A stretch of DNA of 15,459 bases. It comes from Erythrobacter sp. CCH5-A1. Lineage in GTDB: Bacteria; Pseudomonadota; Alphaproteobacteria; Sphingomonadales; Sphingomonadaceae. Below the pieces are notes generated by a model. It saw only the letters and a program-made list of their open reading frames with translations, was not told where the DNA came from and made no database searches. Where the stretch lies: the NCBI RefSeq assembly GCF_001557115.1, contig NZ_LSKQ01000184.1, positions 1-15,459 of the forward strand. Reading direction: 5' to 3'. Shown here in pieces: positions 13,458 to 15,459 of the stretch. A program made the translations under genes and the position numbers. How positions within the stretch are numbered: the first letter of the stretch is position 1; each line of letters begins with the position of its first letter.

Positions 13458-14768
13458 CTCCGTCTTGGCCGGCGGGGTGATCAGCGTCTCGATCGGCGGC
13501 TCGCCCGCGACGCTGGCCGCATAGGCCTCGGCCGCGCGCATCACGCGCAGGATGTTGCGGCTCGCGATCAGTTCGAGCTCGGCCTGCGAGAGCCCGCGCC
13601 GCGCGAGTTCGGTGAACAGCGCGGGGTAGCCGCTGACATCCTCCATCCCCGCCGGGCCGATCGGCATCCCGTCATAATCGCCGCCGATGCCGATATGCTC
13701 GATTCCGGCGACTGCGCGGATGTGCATGATGTGATCGGCGACGTCGGCGATGGCCGCCTTGGGCTCGGGATTGGCGGCGAGCCACGCGTCCATCGCCTTG
13801 GCCGCGGCATCGGGATTGCCGAGGTGGACGACCCGCAATCGCGCCAGCTCGCCCGCGCGCTTGGCGTCCCACTGGCGGATGTCCTCGTCGATGAACCGCG
13901 GCAGGGCGACCACCATCACCACCCCGCCGTTTTCCGGCAGGCGCGCGAGCACGGCATCGGGCACGTTGCGCGGATGCGGGGTCACCCCGCGCGCGCCCGA
14001 GTGGCTGAAGATCACCGGGGCTTTGGCCACATCGAGCGCGTCCATCATCGTCGCCTCGCTGACGTGGCTGAGGTCGACCAGCATGCCGATGCGGTTCATC
14101 TCGCGCACCACGTCCATGCCGAAGGGGGTGAGGCCGCCGTGTTTGGGCGCGTCGGTCGCGGCATCGGCCCAGGGGATGTTCGAGTTGTGAGTCAGCGTCA
14201 TGTAGCGCGCGCCCATCGCGTAGAACTGGCGCAGCACGGCAAGGCTCGATCCGATCGAATAGCCGCCCTCCATCCCCAGCAAGGAAGCGACCTTGCCCTC
14301 GCGCATCGCGGTCTCGACCTGATCGGCGGTGAGGGCGTAGCGCATGGTATCGGGATTGCGCGCGATCAGGCGCTTGGTGACGTCGATCTGCTCGATCGTC
14401 TGCTGGATCGCGGCGGCCTCGTTGGCGTTGTGCGGCACATAGACCGACCAGAACTGCGCGCCGACCTTGCCCTTCTTGAGCCGGGTGAGATCGGTGTGCA
14501 TCGCGCCGCCCTCGCCGCCGACATGGTCGTGCCCCGCAAGCGTATCGGTAAAGTCGAAGGCGTTGATCTGGTTGGCATAGCGCTGGCGCAGCTGGCCCGG
14601 CGCGTCATTGTGCCCGTCGAACACCGGCGCGGCCTCGAGCGCGGCTTCGGCGATGGCGGCGGCGGTGGCATCGTCGACGCGCGCCGGCTTGGCGGTTTGC
14701 GCGGCGAGCGGGCTCGCCAGCAGCAGCGCGGCGGCGATGGCGAGGCAGGAAGGCGCGGAGAGTTGCAT
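13455..14768 (-). CDS. Exported membrane-dipeptidase family (M19) metallopeptidase
   Basis: A 437-residue amidohydrolase-fold dipeptidase of peptidase family M19 (renal dipeptidase-like), which cleaves dipeptides, including D-amino-acid ones. The N-terminus is a signal peptide with likely cleavage after LAA (residue 23), so it acts in the periplasm. The binuclear zinc ligands are in place: H53 and D55 (DGHNDAP), E167 (GMEGGY), H235 (DLSHVSE) and H256 (SHSGAR). The catalytic Asp falls in GGDYDG (362-367). Length is normal. The start at 14768 has GGGAG seven bases upstream and opens directly with the signal peptide; longer in-frame starts run antisense into the cupin gene and are rejected. It is divergent from that gene across only 52 bases. 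The exact substrate is open; peptidoglycan-derived or dietary dipeptides are the usual guess for this family. Confidence 0.92.
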   Translation of the reverse strand: MQLSAPSCLAIAAALLLASPLAAQTAKPARVDDATAAAIAEAALEAAPVFDGHNDAPGQLRQRYANQINAFDFTDTLAGHDHVGGEGGAMHTDLTRLKKGKVGAQFWSVYVPHNANEAAAIQQTIEQIDVTKRLIARNPDTMRYALTADQVETAMREGKVASLLGMEGGYSIGSSLAVLRQFYAMGARYMTLTHNSNIPWADAATDAPKHGGLTPFGMDVVREMNRIGMLVDLSHVSEATMMDALDVAKAPVIFSHSGARGVTPHPRNVPDAVLARLPENGGVVMVVALPRFIDEDIRQWDAKRAGELARLRVVHLGNPDAAAKAMDAWLAANPEPKAAIADVADHIMHIRAVAGIEHIGIGGDYDGMPIGPAGMEDVSGYPALFTELARRGLSQAELELIASRNILRVMRAAEAYAASVAGEPPIETLITPPAKTE

Positions 14769-14820
14769 GGGGGAAGCTCCCGAAGCTAGAGCGCCGAGAA
14801 CGGCGGACAAGGAATGCACC

Positions 14821-15261
14821 ATGGATAGCGCGCGCGCATTGATCGAACAATTGGGCCTGATGCCCCACCCTGAGGGCGGATGGTATCGCGAGACGTGGCG
14901 CGGAGATGCGGGGCCGGACGGCCGTGCCAGCGGCACGGCGATCATCTTCCTGCTGCGCGCCGGCGAGGCTTCGCACTGGCACACGGTCGATGCGGCCGAG
15001 CTGTGGCTGTGGCAGGCGGGCGATCCGGTCGAGCTGCGGCTTGCTGCCACGGACGCAGGCCCCGCCCGCTCGGTGATCCTCGGCAGCGACATTGCGGCAG
15101 GCCAGCAATTGCAGGGCCTCGTCGCGCCGGGCGAATGGCAGGCAGCGCGCCCCTTTGGCGCCCCCGCTCACGGCTACTCGCTCGTCTCTTGCGTCGTCGT
15201 GCCGGGGTTCGACTTCGCGGGGTTCAGGCTCGCGCCTCCGGGCTGGGAACCGGGCGCGTGA
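14821..15261 (+). CDS. DUF985 cupin protein (Cupin_5)
   Basis: A 146-residue single-domain cupin. The family opening is clear (LIEQLGLMPHPEGGWYRET, 7-25), followed by SHWHTVDAAELW (51-62), where H52, H54 and E60 are candidate metal ligands, and the closing SLVSCVVVPGFDFAGFRL. Length is typical of the family. The biochemical role of DUF985 proteins is not established; no enzyme activity should be assumed. The start has AAGGA seven bases upstream; a longer in-frame start at 14608 would run antisense through the dipeptidase signal peptide and is rejected. Its stop overlaps the GTG start of the DoxX-like gene by four bases, so the two are coupled. Confidence 0.88.
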   Translation: MDSARALIEQLGLMPHPEGGWYRETWRGDAGPDGRASGTAIIFLLRAGEASHWHTVDAAELWLWQAGDPVELRLAATDAGPARSVILGSDIAAGQQLQGLVAPGEWQAARPFGAPAHGYSLVSCVVVPGFDFAGFRLAPPGWEPGA

Positions 15262-15459
15262 CCAAGGCGATCCTGCGCTGGCTGCTGGCGGTGTTCTACT
15301 TCGCCGCCGGGGTGATCCATATCCTCAAGCCCGCGCCATTCCTCACCATCATGCCCGCATGGGTGCCCGCTCCGGAGGCGGTGGTGCTGTGGACGGGGGT
15401 GGCCGAGATCCTCGGCGCGATCGGGCTGGTGCAGCCGGTCTCGAAGCCGCTGCGGCAGG
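15258..15459 (+). CDS. DoxX-like small membrane protein (cut by window end)
   Basis: The first 67 residues are visible; the gene continues past the window. It starts with GTG overlapping the cupin stop. The translation shows a hydrophobic first helix (WLLAVFYFAAGVIHI), then KPAPFLTIMPAWVPAP and a second helix (VVLWTGVAEILGAIGLV). This layout, with the PxPFLxIMPxWVP loop, is typical of the short DoxX-like four-helix membrane proteins. Function in this family is poorly defined; some members act in respiration or redox balance. The coupling to the cupin gene suggests joint expression. Confidence 0.8.
   Translation, partial: MTKAILRWLLAVFYFAAGVIHILKPAPFLTIMPAWVPAPEAVVLWTGVAEILGAIGLVQPVSKPLRQ

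Noticed and set aside
13695..14789. Plus-strand open frame opposite the dipeptidase gene
   Set aside because: The minus-strand frame has all M19 metal ligands and a signal peptide; the opposite frame has nothing recognisable.

Overview
The window is a GC-rich stretch (third codon positions almost all G or C) with tightly packed genes, and it looks chromosomal. Gene content (gmk, dapD, a heteromeric acyl-CoA dehydrogenase pair, an RhlG-like SDR, a DUF2945 protein, a DUF985 cupin) and the intergenic repeats point to an alphaproteobacterium. Sphingomonadales, probably the Erythrobacter/Porphyrobacter group, is the best guess. This is inferred from style and gene families, as no marker gene settles it.

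Layout. (1) 68-718: guanylate kinase (+), ending tail to tail with an exported metallo-beta-lactamase-fold hydrolase (715-1758, -). Upstream of the latter is a Crp/Fnr-type regulator (1878-2582, -). (2) 2810-6228, all on the minus strand and read from high to low coordinates: two acyl-CoA dehydrogenase subunits that look like the two halves of a heteromeric enzyme, then an RhlG-like short-chain dehydrogenase. Two kinds of intergenic repeat sit between these genes. (3) 6229-6438: a divergent promoter region with a perfect 10+10 bp inverted repeat and a second, imperfect operator-like site. (4) 6439-11699, plus strand: a GPH-type MFS transporter, an ACAD10/11-type acyl-CoA dehydrogenase, a zinc alcohol dehydrogenase, and an aminoglycoside-phosphotransferase-fold kinase of the ACAD10/11 N-domain/LvaA type. 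(5) 11721-12557: dapD with its own terminator. (6) 12667-13445: two small paralogous single-helix membrane proteins around a DUF2945 protein. (7) 13455-14768 (-): exported M19 dipeptidase; diverging from it, a DUF985 cupin (14821-15261) overlapping a DoxX-like membrane protein that runs off the right edge.

How the genes work together. Regions 2-4 read as one catabolic locus driven from a shared divergent promoter. The key point is that the kinase and the ACAD, which are fused in one polypeptide in animal ACAD10 and ACAD11, occur here as separate genes flanking an alcohol dehydrogenase. By analogy with Pseudomonas LvaA/LvaC and with mammalian ACAD10/11, the pair may activate a 4-hydroxyacyl-CoA (or another hydroxyacyl-CoA) by phosphorylation and remove the phosphate to give an enoyl-CoA for beta-oxidation. 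The heteromeric ACAD, the SDR and the ADH would handle other oxidation steps, and the transporter would import the substrate. No acyl-CoA ligase, hydratase or thiolase lies in the window, so the substrate cannot be named.
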